Below are positions 54,512-62,881 of a stretch of 64,000 bases of DNA, in pieces (positions within the stretch are counted from its first letter, which is position 1; every line of letters begins with the position of its first letter). Under the pieces are notes generated by a model, which saw nothing but the letters and a program-made list of their open reading frames with translations, was not told the DNA's origin and did not search any database. The stretch spans positions 62,001 through 126,000 of the forward strand of contig JAJEGI010000009.1 of the NCBI GenBank assembly GCA_022819945.1. The letters are read 5' to 3'. The position numbers were made by a program, and so were the translations under genes. Source of the DNA: Candidatus Poribacteria bacterium (GTDB taxonomy: Bacteria; Poribacteria; WGA-4E; WGA-3G).

Positions 54512-54841
54512 ATGGAAAAGATTCAAGTTGTTGAAATACGGGACCCAATATATGAGGAAACCTATACCGCTCACATTCAGAAAAATGGGGCTGCATGGAT
54601 CGGGTGGATACCGGAAGTCCCCGAAGTGAAGTGCGAAGAACACACGCAAGAACTCTTGCTAAAGACTCTTGTGAAAACACTTCATGAAACCTTAGAAGCT
54701 GAAGAAGAGGCATGGGATAAGCGGATTGAGGAAGATGCTAAGGCAGGGAGACTGGATCGTTTTGCTGAAAAAGCACTTGAGAATTTCAGAGCAGGTAGGT
54801 ATTACGAGATAGAAGATCTCCAGAAATTATTGGAGAAGTAG
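54512..54841 (+). CDS. HicB-like antitoxin fused to RelE-partner type tail
   Basis: A 109-residue protein. The first half (TAHIQKNGAAWIGWIPEVPE) is a HicB-like partial RNase H fold. The second half (WDKRIEEDAKAGRLDRFAEK, then LENFRAGRYYEI) matches the C-terminal part of antitoxins that accompany RelE/ParE toxins. AAGGAG lies eight bases before ATG 54512. Its partner, starting 8 bp downstream, is truncated. Confidence 0.7.
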   Translation: MEKIQVVEIRDPIYEETYTAHIQKNGAAWIGWIPEVPEVKCEEHTQELLLKTLVKTLHETLEAEEEAWDKRIEEDAKAGRLDRFAEKALENFRAGRYYEIEDLQKLLEK

Positions 54842-54849
54842 TCTGTTAC

Positions 54850-55020
54850 ATGAACCATATTCTTGAAGCAGATTTTTGGAAATTTTGCGCGAGACTTCCA
54901 CTGAATATTCAGAGACGTGTTCCTCAAAAATTTCAACTCCTCAGGCAAAATCCAAGACATCCTTCTCTCCGTCAACTGCTCTCCGAACTCCAAGAAAGTG
55001 TTGTTGTCGGTGTCTATTAA
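54850..55020 (+). pseudogene. Truncated RelE-type toxin with foreign C-terminus
   Basis: A 56-residue reading frame. Its first 41 residues (LEADFWKFCARLPLNIQRRV, ending in NPRHPSLR) are the N-terminal half of a RelE/HigB-like mRNase. From about residue 42 the sequence reads LLSELQESVVVGVY, the end of the LuxE-like ligase 0.5 kb upstream, at about 80% nucleotide identity. The catalytic C-terminal residues of the toxin are lost. Confidence 0.7.
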
Positions 55021-55049
55021 CCTTAGGACTTACCTATTTCCTCTCAAAG

Positions 55050-55076
55050 TCCCCCTGATAAGGGGGATTTAGGGGG
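55050..55076. repeat. C5/G5 palindromic intergenic repeat
   Basis: TCCCCCT-GATA-AGGGGGA (55050-55067) followed by TTTAGGGGG. This type of short GC-rich hairpin is widespread as an intergenic repeat. There is no T tail, so a terminator is less likely. Confidence 0.6.
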
Positions 55077-55103
55077 TTAAAATTATTATAGAGGAGCTTG
55101 AAC

Positions 55104-55799
55104 ATGATAACGAAAATTGAAAAAGTTTTCCGATCACCTTACTCGGTGCCGAACGGTTTGCAAGTTACAGACGAAGGTCTGTGGATCGTCGATCAGATTA
55201 CTGATAGAGTCGCATTGGTTGAAATTACATCAGACCCGGACTATACCGTGCCGAAACTTATCCGCGACATTCCGAGCGAATCCTCTAACACAAGCGGGAT
55301 GACGTTCGGTGACGGTGCACTCTGGTTAGCCGCAAACGGATCTGGAGAACGCTGGCGACCCCTTCGGGATACAGATGCCGAGACAGGTGAGGTTTTCAAA
55401 GTCGATCCAGCTACCGGTGAAACCCTCGGACGCTATCCAATCCCCGATGGCGGCGGCACGCACGGTATCGAATACGACCACTACGATGAAGGACATCTCT
55501 GGGTCCAGACACTCAAGGATCAAGTCACGCATAAAGTCAGAATTTCGGATTGGTCTGTGCAAAAGACGCTTCCATTACCGCATGGACGTGGACACGGCAT
55601 GGTTCGCGTTGAAGATGGACTTTGGTCAACGCATACCTCTGATAGAGTCATCGTCAAACTCGACCTTGAAGACGGCACGCCGCTTGATGTGATTGAGGTG
55701 CCTGAAGACTGCCCTGAACCGCACGGATTATCTCTCTATGGCGACGATTTCCTCTATTGCGATGCCGCCTCTGGCTGGGTCGCGAAGATTACATGGTAA
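55104..55799 (+). CDS. SMP-30/Vgb-type beta-propeller, probable lyase or lactonase-like protein
   Basis: A 231-residue beta-propeller. Blade motifs include FRSPYSVPNGLQVTDEGLWI, TSGMTFGDGALWLAANGSG and GHGMVRVEDGLWSTH. The NGLxxxxEGLWxxD pattern resembles SMP-30/gluconolactonase and virginiamycin B lyase-like propellers. No signal peptide is present. ATG 55104 has GAGG eight bases upstream and is preferred to TTG 55098. Its place between ligase and ALDH-like genes suggests a role in the same pathway, such as lactone hydrolysis, but the substrate is unknown. Confidence 0.7.
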   Translation: MITKIEKVFRSPYSVPNGLQVTDEGLWIVDQITDRVALVEITSDPDYTVPKLIRDIPSESSNTSGMTFGDGALWLAANGSGERWRPLRDTDAETGEVFKVDPATGETLGRYPIPDGGGTHGIEYDHYDEGHLWVQTLKDQVTHKVRISDWSVQKTLPLPHGRGHGMVRVEDGLWSTHTSDRVIVKLDLEDGTPLDVIEVPEDCPEPHGLSLYGDDFLYCDAASGWVAKITW

Positions 55800-55802
55800 A
55801 AT

Positions 55803-55928
55803 GGTTATTCGTTATCGGTTATCGGTTTTCAGTTAATACCCTTGTGGTAGGTGAAGCATTCTGCTCACTACGAACTGTTCTCTTTAACCGACGACTGACA
55901 ACTGACAACTGAAAACTGAAAACTATAA
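55803..55928. repeat. Heptad-repeat intergenic element, copy 10
   Basis: Left arm GTTATCGGTTATCGGTTTTC and right arm with ACTGACAACTGACAACTGAA units are inverted relative to each other around a core of about 70 bp. It starts at the stop of the propeller gene and ends four bases before the ALDH start at 55932, leaving no clear ribosome site there. Confidence 0.65.
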
Positions 55929-55931
55929 ACA

Positions 55932-57338
55932 ATGATACACATTCCAATTCTACGCGCCGGACGTTCCTACAGAAGTCTGAACACCGTCCAAGTGCCACAT
56001 ATCAAAACAGGCGAACCGTTGGTCGAGGTGAGTCAAGCCAATCGTGGCTTGATAGCAAAGGACCTCGTTGACATCGCGCTCCAGAAAGAGGCACTCGCGC
56101 AACGTCCTATCGCCGAAATGATCGCTATCTGCAAGGATGCAGCACGCCTTTTCTCAACAGCAACGCTGCCACTTGACGGAACTGAGCAATCCCCGATAGA
56201 CTACATCCAACAGGTCTCTGGGACAACCGGCTTGCCTGAAGCACTCTGTCAACAGAATCTGCTCAAGATTCAAGGGGTCATGGAAAACATTGATACCGTT
56301 TTAGACGGACTCACCCGTGGACTTGATTTGGAGATCCTTGATACCGGATGGGGTGTTCAAGACGGACGCACGTTAAGTTACGTCTGTGAAACAGATTCAC
56401 TGGGGGCTATTCTGCCGAGCAATTCGCCGGGTGTGCATTCGTTGTGGGTGCCTGCCATCGCCTTGAAAGTACCAGTCGTCCTGAAACCGGGGCGCGAGGA
56501 ACCGTGGACACCTTATCGCATCGCACAGGCGTTTATCGCAGCAGGCGCGCCAGCAGAGGCGTTCAACTTCTATCCCACCGATTATTCCGGTGCCAACGAG
56601 ATTCTGACCCGATGTGGACGCGCCATGCTTTTCGGTGGCGGTTCAACGGTTGCCCCGTGGGTGAACACACCGCGCGTCGAAATCCACGGTCCCGGACGCA
56701 GCAAAATCATCATCCACAAAGAAGGTAAAAACAATTGGGAACAGTCCCTTGATCTTATCGTGGAATCGGTCGCCAAAAACGGGGGTCGGTCTTGCATTAA
56801 TGCCTCTGGTGTGTGGGTAACAGCACACGGGCGCGAAATCGCTGAAGCGTTAGCAGAACGCCTGTCGCACATTGAACCGAAACCGCTGGATCACCCTGAT
56901 GCAGGCATCGCAGCGTGGGCAAATCCGAAAGCCGCGCACGGCATCTCATCGCTGATTGATCGCCACCTCAAGGAACCCGGGGCAACGGAATTGACAACCG
57001 GAGACCGAGTTGTTGAATTAGATGGCTGTACCTTCCTCAGACCGACCGTGATATGGTGTGAGGATCCAGAACACCCATTAGCAAATACGGAATTCCCGTT
57101 CCCGTTTGTGAGTGTTGTAGAAGTGCCACCGACGGAGTTAGTCAAAGCCATCGGACCAACGTTGGTTGCTACCGCCATCACAGAAGATGCACCACTTACG
57201 CGCGATCTCATAGCAACACCCCTTATTGACCGACTCAATTTAGGGGAAATCTCGACAAATCAAATCTCTTGGGACAGTCCACATGAAGGTAACCTGTTCG
57301 AGCATCTCTATCGGCAGCGGGCTTTTCAACGCGGGTAA
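55932..57338 (+). CDS. LuxC-like / aldehyde-dehydrogenase-superfamily acyl reductase
   Basis: A 468-residue NAD(P)-dependent protein. The N-terminal domain (1-130) has no close ALDH match; from about 140 the ALDH Rossmann region follows, with GAILPSNSPGVHSLWVPAI and VVLKPGREEPW. The active-site cysteine lies in GGRSCINASGVWVT at about 285, and the general-base Glu position seems altered. The layout resembles LuxC-type acyl-CoA/acyl-enzyme reductases more than ordinary ALDHs. Together with the LuxE-like ligase it could reduce a carboxylic acid to an aldehyde. The gene starts just behind a repeat element. Confidence 0.75.
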   Translation: MIHIPILRAGRSYRSLNTVQVPHIKTGEPLVEVSQANRGLIAKDLVDIALQKEALAQRPIAEMIAICKDAARLFSTATLPLDGTEQSPIDYIQQVSGTTGLPEALCQQNLLKIQGVMENIDTVLDGLTRGLDLEILDTGWGVQDGRTLSYVCETDSLGAILPSNSPGVHSLWVPAIALKVPVVLKPGREEPWTPYRIAQAFIAAGAPAEAFNFYPTDYSGANEILTRCGRAMLFGGGSTVAPWVNTPRVEIHGPGRSKIIIHKEGKNNWEQSLDLIVESVAKNGGRSCINASGVWVTAHGREIAEALAERLSHIEPKPLDHPDAGIAAWANPKAAHGISSLIDRHLKEPGATELTTGDRVVELDGCTFLRPTVIWCEDPEHPLANTEFPFPFVSVVEVPPTELVKAIGPTLVATAITEDAPLTRDLIATPLIDRLNLGEISTNQISWDSPHEGNLFEHLYRQRAFQRG

Positions 57339-57380
57339 TGTTCAAAAAATGTAATTTTTCAAACGTTTGGTATCAGAGTT

Positions 57381-58877
57381 ATGACCGATAACCCGAATGT
57401 TATTCTCATCTTCGCAGACGATCTCGGACGCGGGATGCTCAGCTGCTATGGGCAGCAACATTTCGAGACACCGAACATCGACCGCCTCGCAAACGAAGGT
57501 ATGAAGTTCAATCACGCCTACGGTTGTGCATTTTGCGCGCCTTCCCGTGCCAGCATGCTGACGGGAATCCACGATTGCCACGAGGGCACATGGACGTATA
57601 CCCAAGGCGGACTCTACCACAGATTGAGTGCCGGTGAATTGACACTGGATCAAATTACGGAGTTGATTCATACAACCAGTCTTCAGGCGGATCCCGACGA
57701 TGTCTTCTTGGCACAGATCGCCGAGGAAGCGGGTTACGTTACCGGACAGATCGGAAAACTCGAATGGGGTTTCGCGACAACCGGCGCACGTATCCGTCGC
57801 CACGGTTGGCAGTATCACTACGGTTATTATGACCATCAGCGTTGCCACGGTTTTTATCCACCTTTCCTCTTTGAAAACGGGCAACCCACGCCTATCCAAG
57901 GCAATACGCACGCCGACTGTGCCGTGAATCCAAATACAGAATCTCCTGAAAATATGGAGTTTCGCAGGAATCGTCAAGGCAAAGCGGTATATTCTCAAGA
58001 TATTTTCAACGAGAAAATTATCGAGTTCCTCCGCAGCCATCAAGACGAACCTTTCTTCCTCTACCATCCGTCTCAGCTGCCACACGGACCGATCGCTATT
58101 CCTGACATCCATCCCGCAGTGAAACAATCTTCGGCGTTGACGACGTATGAGAAAGAGTACGCCTCCATGATCTTAAAACTTGATGAGACCGTCGGGATTA
58201 TCTTGGACGAACTCGAACGCCTCGGAATAGACGACCGCACCATGATTGTCTTTTCCTCTGATAACGGACACGAGGTGTATTACCGTCAGGAAGGACGAAC
58301 GACAGGTCGGCAAGTGGATTTGGAAGGTAACCGCTTTGACGACATCACAACGAAATTCTATTCGGAGACAGGCGGCGATGTGTTCAACGGAAACGACGGT
58401 ATGGGAGGCTTGAAGTTTTCAAGTTGGGAAGGCGGCACGCGAATCCCTTACATGGTCCGCTTGCCCGGAAGGATTACACCCGGTAGTGTCTCCGACCATA
58501 TACTCACGAACTACGATCTCATGCCGACCCTCGCAGACTGCATCGGCGCGGAGATGCCACAAGACAAAGACGGCGTATCGTTCCTACCGACTTTGCTTGA
58601 AAGGTATGAAGACCAGCAGCACCACGAGTGGGTCATATATGCCTCACGACTCGGTCCGGCACTCGTAACAGCAGATGGTTGGAAATTGCGATATATCAAC
58701 CGCACAGACAACTTCCAACTCTATCATCTCCCGTCTGATTACCGCGAGGAGAACGACCTTTCAACGGATCACCCTGACCTCGTTGCCCGACTCAGTGGAT
58801 GGATGCGCAATGCGTGTGATGGCGATTATCAAAACGGCACACCCGGCGCACATCTCGCCGCGTACCCAGATTCTTAA
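57381..58877 (+). CDS. Sulfatase with intact formylglycine motif
   Basis: A 498-residue sulfatase. N-terminal metal ligands ADDLGRG (Asp13, Asp14), and CAFCAPSRASMLTG has Cys52-Ala-Pro-Ser-Arg, the site that formylglycine-generating enzyme converts. Further on, VFSSDNGHE supplies Asp and Asn. No signal peptide is visible. It belongs to family S1. Substrate probably a sulfated polysaccharide or small sulfate ester, by inference from organism type. It is followed by a dipeptidase gene after 43 bp. An anaerobic maturase or FGE gene is not in the window. Confidence 0.9.
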   Translation: MTDNPNVILIFADDLGRGMLSCYGQQHFETPNIDRLANEGMKFNHAYGCAFCAPSRASMLTGIHDCHEGTWTYTQGGLYHRLSAGELTLDQITELIHTTSLQADPDDVFLAQIAEEAGYVTGQIGKLEWGFATTGARIRRHGWQYHYGYYDHQRCHGFYPPFLFENGQPTPIQGNTHADCAVNPNTESPENMEFRRNRQGKAVYSQDIFNEKIIEFLRSHQDEPFFLYHPSQLPHGPIAIPDIHPAVKQSSALTTYEKEYASMILKLDETVGIILDELERLGIDDRTMIVFSSDNGHEVYYRQEGRTTGRQVDLEGNRFDDITTKFYSETGGDVFNGNDGMGGLKFSSWEGGTRIPYMVRLPGRITPGSVSDHILTNYDLMPTLADCIGAEMPQDKDGVSFLPTLLERYEDQQHHEWVIYASRLGPALVTADGWKLRYINRTDNFQLYHLPSDYREENDLSTDHPDLVARLSGWMRNACDGDYQNGTPGAHLAAYPDS

Positions 58878-58895
58878 TTTATGGTCCCTTGGACT

Positions 58896-58920
58896 GCCCT
58901 CCGCAAGGAAAAATTAAAAA
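58896..58920. repeat. CCGCAAGGAA leader-type repeat, copy 3, supplies a ribosome site
   Basis: CCGCAAGGAAAAATTAAAAA runs directly into ATG 58921 of the dipeptidase. The AAGGA within it is correctly spaced as a Shine-Dalgarno sequence. It is the same text as the repeats at 8228 and 10019, without the leading ACCGAA. Confidence 0.55.
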
Positions 58921-60009
58921 ATGCTTATTATTGATGCTCACCTTGATCTATCTATGAATGCCTTACAAGGCAACCGAGACTTACTGAGTTCCGCCTATAC
59001 GATTCGCACCCAAGAGGCGCGGACATCCGGTAAGGGACGTACCCAAGGCACTGTCGCACTCCCAGATATGCGTCAAGGTCGAATCGCGCTGAGTTTCGTC
59101 ACACTCTTCGCTCGCTCAACCGGTAGACCTTCCCCGCATTCCGATTTCGCTTCACCTGCCCAATCCTACGGTATCGCACACGGGCAACTCGCCTACTACC
59201 GCGCTTTAGAAAGAATGGGATACGTCCGCATCATCACGGACCGAGAACAATTAGACAGACATATCAACGCTTGGCAGACGTGGGAGAACACAGCGGTAGG
59301 CGACGCCAGCGACTACGATAATGCACCACCTTTAGGATTTGTAATTAGTATGGAGGGTGCCGACCCGATTCTTTATCCAACACAATTAGAAGCTTGGGTT
59401 GATAGCGGGTTGCGACTGATCGGACTGACGCACTACGGGCCCGGACGCTACGCCGGTGGAACAGGCACAGAAATCGGATTGACCGAACTCGGTCGTCCGT
59501 TGCTCGCTGAGATGGAACGTTTAGGCGTTATCCTCGATCTTACACACTGCTCCGATGAAGCGTTCTGGGAGGCGTTAGATCACTACAACGGATTAGTCCT
59601 CGCCAGTCATAATAACTGTCGCGCACTCGTTCCGCATCAACGCCAGTTCAGCGATGAACAATTGCGTGCAATCTTTGAACGGGATGGAGTCATCGGTGCT
59701 GCCTTTGACGCATGGATGCTCCAACCGGGCTGGATTACCGGCGAAACTCCTAACGACAAAGTTACCTTAAACAACGTCGTTGATCACATCGACTATGTTT
59801 GTCAATTGGCAGGTAACGCTCGGCACGCGGCTATTGGGACGGATTTAGATGGCGGTTATGGACGTGAGCAGTCTCCCAGCGATTTGGACACGATCGCTGA
59901 TCTACAGAAAATACCGGGCTTGTTGGAGGCACGCGGCTATAGCGAGGATGACATCGCCGCCATCATGCACGGCAACTGGCTCCGATTCTTACACGACGCA
60001 TGGGCTTAA
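58921..60009 (+). CDS. Membrane dipeptidase-like (peptidase M19)
   Basis: A 362-residue metal-dependent hydrolase of the renal dipeptidase family, which cleaves dipeptides and beta-lactam-like bonds. Zinc ligands: IDAHLDLSMN (His-x-Asp), ISMEGADPI (Glu), LDLTHCSDEAFWEAL (His), LASHNNCRAL (His) and the late AIGTDLDGGYG (Asp). No signal peptide or anchor is seen, so it is likely cytoplasmic. It lies behind the sulfatase gene. The true substrate may be a D-amino-acid or other dipeptide. Confidence 0.9.
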   Translation: MLIIDAHLDLSMNALQGNRDLLSSAYTIRTQEARTSGKGRTQGTVALPDMRQGRIALSFVTLFARSTGRPSPHSDFASPAQSYGIAHGQLAYYRALERMGYVRIITDREQLDRHINAWQTWENTAVGDASDYDNAPPLGFVISMEGADPILYPTQLEAWVDSGLRLIGLTHYGPGRYAGGTGTEIGLTELGRPLLAEMERLGVILDLTHCSDEAFWEALDHYNGLVLASHNNCRALVPHQRQFSDEQLRAIFERDGVIGAAFDAWMLQPGWITGETPNDKVTLNNVVDHIDYVCQLAGNARHAAIGTDLDGGYGREQSPSDLDTIADLQKIPGLLEARGYSEDDIAAIMHGNWLRFLHDAWA

Positions 60010-60176
60010 ACGAACTCGTAGAAACGGACTTACAAACTGCTAATATGAACAGATTCATCAGGTCGCTTGTGAATTTATCTCTTGGTATTCAGTTCAATTT
60101 TATGTTACACTTACCAGAGAGGCAAAATATTTATAATCGCTCGTCTCTCCTTTTTTCAAACGCTGGGAGGATTATA

Positions 60177-60473
60177 ATGCCGTATCCGAATTATACACCT
60201 GAAGTTGTCACCACTCGCGGCGAAGAAATCTATCAGCAGCAGATACGACACAAAGTTGAACCGCAGCATAAAGGCAAATTCTTGGTCCTTGATATCGAAA
60301 CTGGAGACTATGAAATTGACGCTGAAGATTTGGAAGCAACAATGCGCCTGCTTGCCAAGCATCCAAAGGCTATCACCTATGGTGTTCGGATTGGATACTC
60401 GGCTGTCTATGGAATCGGCTTCAAATTTACAGCAGACACAATCGGATTTTCATATAGGAAAGGGTGGAAATAA
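60177..60473 (+). CDS. Conserved small protein of unknown function
   Basis: A 98-residue protein: QQIRHKVEPQHKGKFLVLDI, then ETGDYEIDAEDLEATMRLLA and YGVRIGYSAVYGIGFKF. I recognise the pattern as a conserved hypothetical family that is common next to toxin-antitoxin genes in cyanobacteria and related phyla, but no function is known. GGGAGG lies seven bases before ATG 60177. A longer frame to the left is not needed. No toxin partner is visible downstream. Confidence 0.6.
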   Translation: MPYPNYTPEVVTTRGEEIYQQQIRHKVEPQHKGKFLVLDIETGDYEIDAEDLEATMRLLAKHPKAITYGVRIGYSAVYGIGFKFTADTIGFSYRKGWK

Positions 60474-60519
60474 ATACTTAAACCTCAATCCTAAACGCCA
60501 AGGTGCCAAAATTTCGCTC

Positions 60520-60548
60520 TTGAAAGAAAAACAAAAATCGGCTATAAT
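60520..60548 (+). promoter_or_regulatory. Promoter of the STAS-domain gene
   Basis: TTGAAA (60520-60525) and TATAAT (60543-60548) with 17-bp spacing, 63 bp before the start at 60611. It is one of the best promoter matches in the window. Confidence 0.65.
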
Positions 60549-60610
60549 ACCGTTCTAATAGAAAAGAACGTCTGTTCGGATGATAATAAAAAAATGGCAA
60601 GGGAGCAATT

Positions 60611-60958
60611 ATGCAAGTCAATATCCAAAACAAAAATTTCACACTCTTGGAGATTCGGGGAAAAGTTATTGGGCAAGATGCACTCGTACTTAAAACCATG
60701 CTTGAGGAACATATTCAAGAACTTGAGGCACAAGGCGGCACCCCTACGCTGATTTTTGACATGTCGAAAGCACAAACAATGGATAGCGCAGGCTTAGGTG
60801 TGCTTATCACCACCAGCACCCAGATCCGTCAAAACGGAGGACAAACATTGCTTGTTAACGTCAATAAAGGTATCAAACGCATGATGATCCGGACAAATCT
60901 GACATCACTTTTCGACTTCCCGAAAAACCTCACAGAGGCAATAACCAGCACGTTGTAA
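60611..60958 (+). CDS. STAS-domain anti-sigma factor antagonist
   Basis: A 115-residue SpoIIAA-like protein that would switch a partner kinase/anti-sigma factor by binding it unless phosphorylated. TLIFDMSKAQTMDSAGLGVL has the conserved DxSxxxxxDSxGLGxL block; the Ser in DSAG is the usual phosphorylation site. AAGGGAGC precedes ATG 60611. No anti-sigma or kinase gene is adjacent, so the partner is elsewhere. It converges with the DUF4159 gene. Confidence 0.88.
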   Translation: MQVNIQNKNFTLLEIRGKVIGQDALVLKTMLEEHIQELEAQGGTPTLIFDMSKAQTMDSAGLGVLITTSTQIRQNGGQTLLVNVNKGIKRMMIRTNLTSLFDFPKNLTEAITSTL

Positions 60959-60976
60959 TTTTTCCCTGGGTCATGT

Positions 60977-62302
60977 CTATTCCTGATACCCCGTTCTATC
61001 CGTGTTCCCGCCATATTTCAATGCATAAATCAACAGATTCGACATGAACCGATAGACATCCGTGGAACGCCGGAGCCGTAACATCGTCCGGCTTTCAATC
61101 TCCGCGGTCTCCATCGCGCACATATAGTCCTTTCGGTTATAAACCACCGCCAACCGCTTGTCGATAATTATCCCTTTCTGATAACGGAATTGCGTCGGCT
61201 GTGCGTTGTTCTCATTGCCCCAGAACACATCGCCACCCGTTGGAGGTTTCGGCAGATGATAGTAGATACTGTAGATTTCATGATCGTGCGGTATAATCTC
61301 AAGTGGATACTCTGGAAAAATATGGTTGAGTTCATCAGCGACGATATGTGCGAAAAGCCCGTTGAAACCGCAGTCGTCAAAGAATAGCATTCCCCCTTTG
61401 TTAACGATATATTCCCGAAGCGCGGCGCGTTCTTCCGGTGTGAATCCCGTCTGCAATGGCCCGTCTTTGGCGAGACCTCGTCCAACGGTAATATCCTTAT
61501 CGTGTCCCGTCATAATGATGAGCGGTGCATCCATAATCTGTGGATCGGTGAGGTGTAGCGCACCCCCCGCGAAACTCATATCGGCGCGAATCGGCGTATG
61601 TGTCTCTAACCACTTGATAAGTGCCGGAATCGCAGTCGGGTCCTGCCACCAATCCGAAAGCGAATGTTTAAGTCGAATCAGGCGAATATGCCCCTGAATC
61701 TCGTTTCCTGTTCCCTCAAGAATGCCTCCCAATTTTTCTTTCGGCATTTTTATAGAATACCGCAACGCAATCTCAGCACCATCCCCTAATTTACCTGTTG
61801 GTAAAGCACCATCAAGAAATTCTGTGAATCCCGTATCGGGTGTGCCTGCCCCTCTACTCCGTAAAATAGGCGAAGTAGATCTTTCGATCGTTGGTGCGCC
61901 ACCGCCAGAAGGAATAGATGTATGTGCCGATGCAGCGTCCGGTCCCTCAACATTAGAGGTCGTCGGGACATCCGTTGCCTCTACAGGCTCCAGCGCATCA
62001 TCAAACCGGGGTCCTTGTCGCACAATCGTTGTCTGCGCTTTCGGAAGTTGCCCGATACGCGATACCTGTGTCGGTACGCGAGATGTAGCGGTATTTGGGA
62101 GGAGTGTTGGATTGACGGTGACGGTTCGATGGGTCGGACGGATTTCTATCTCCGTTCTGGTGGGATTGAGTTTAACAAGGGTCGCCTCAAACGCTTGGTT
62201 ATCTAATATTTTCTGTTCAGATAACAATAACGCCACAATTATAGCAAACAGGAGATGTAATCCGATTGAAGCAGTAACTGCATAAAAACGTCTCTGTCTC
62301 AT
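60977..62302 (-). CDS. DUF4159-domain protein with TonB-like N-terminus
   Basis: A 441-residue protein. The N-terminal hydrophobic segment (FYAVTASIGLHLLFAIIVAL) is a membrane anchor, followed by a long Pro/Ser/Thr-rich region (60-190), as in TonB-like linkers. The C-terminal 220 residues match DUF4159: TPIRADMSFAGGALHLTDPQ, VNKGGMLFFDDCGFNGLFAH and LPKPPTGGDVFWGN. The function of DUF4159 is unknown; it often goes with AAA+ ATPases or gliding/secretion genes. ATG 62302 lies 8 bp behind the DUF1854 gene stop, so the start is set there; an upstream ATG at 62392 would overlap that gene by 83 bp. Confidence 0.75.
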   Translation of the reverse strand: MRQRRFYAVTASIGLHLLFAIIVALLLSEQKILDNQAFEATLVKLNPTRTEIEIRPTHRTVTVNPTLLPNTATSRVPTQVSRIGQLPKAQTTIVRQGPRFDDALEPVEATDVPTTSNVEGPDAASAHTSIPSGGGAPTIERSTSPILRSRGAGTPDTGFTEFLDGALPTGKLGDGAEIALRYSIKMPKEKLGGILEGTGNEIQGHIRLIRLKHSLSDWWQDPTAIPALIKWLETHTPIRADMSFAGGALHLTDPQIMDAPLIIMTGHDKDITVGRGLAKDGPLQTGFTPEERAALREYIVNKGGMLFFDDCGFNGLFAHIVADELNHIFPEYPLEIIPHDHEIYSIYYHLPKPPTGGDVFWGNENNAQPTQFRYQKGIIIDKRLAVVYNRKDYMCAMETAEIESRTMLRLRRSTDVYRFMSNLLIYALKYGGNTDRTGYQE

Positions 62303-62309
62303 TTTATCT

Positions 62310-62879
62310 TCAGAGATGCCGCTGAATTTGCTGATAACTCTGGGCATCCAACTCCCGATAGTCCGGAATATCGTACCGATTTCCACGTACATCCGTCACA
62401 AAAAGCCGTGCTGGCGGTACCTGTTTGATGTTTTGGTTCAACCCACGCACCGAGAATATCACACGTCCGCGCGCCGTTTCAACTTCCCATTCATGGATAC
62501 CAAAATGCTCCTTCACGCGGTAAATCCGCTGAATTGTCGGTGTGAAATATCGTTTGTCCAACTCTTCTCGTAGAATCTTCAAACTTTCTGGAGCAAGTGC
62601 CGACGGGTTCACAAGGATACCAATTTCAGTATCCTCGTCCGATGCAAGCGAGATGTATGCCTCAGGATGGCTGAGCGGCGTAAGCCGCCGTGCCACCACA
62701 CGCAGATGACACGCCTCATTCCGAATTTCGAGCCGTGCTGTCCCGACTTCAGAGCGCGTAAACGTAAGTTCGGCTGCATCCAAGTAACGCGGCGTAAAAT
62801 CATCCATCTCAAACGCGTCTGGTTTTGTTGTCCCATCTGTCATGGCTATATCTTGTTTTGCACTATTCTCGTTTTGCAT
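62310..62879 (-). CDS. DUF1854-family protein
   Basis: A 189-residue soluble protein. TPRYLDAAELTFTRSEVGTA at the N-terminus, a central ISLASDEDTEIGILV and the C-terminal VEFSVRG-like block (GRVIFSVRGLNQNIKQVPPA) fit DUF1854. Members are usually encoded beside an ABC exporter and have been linked in annotation to cyanophycin metabolism, which I know only from family naming. AAAGG precedes ATG 62879, two bases after the ABC stop, so the operon ABC-DUF1854-DUF4159 is clear. Confidence 0.7.
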   Translation of the reverse strand: MQNENSAKQDIAMTDGTTKPDAFEMDDFTPRYLDAAELTFTRSEVGTARLEIRNEACHLRVVARRLTPLSHPEAYISLASDEDTEIGILVNPSALAPESLKILREELDKRYFTPTIQRIYRVKEHFGIHEWEVETARGRVIFSVRGLNQNIKQVPPARLFVTDVRGNRYDIPDYRELDAQSYQQIQRHL

Positions 62880-62881
62880 AT

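Noticed and set aside
55050..55076. Intrinsic terminator at the C5/G5 hairpin
   Set aside because: Followed by TTTAGGGGG and not by a T tract; a dispersed repeat is the better reading.
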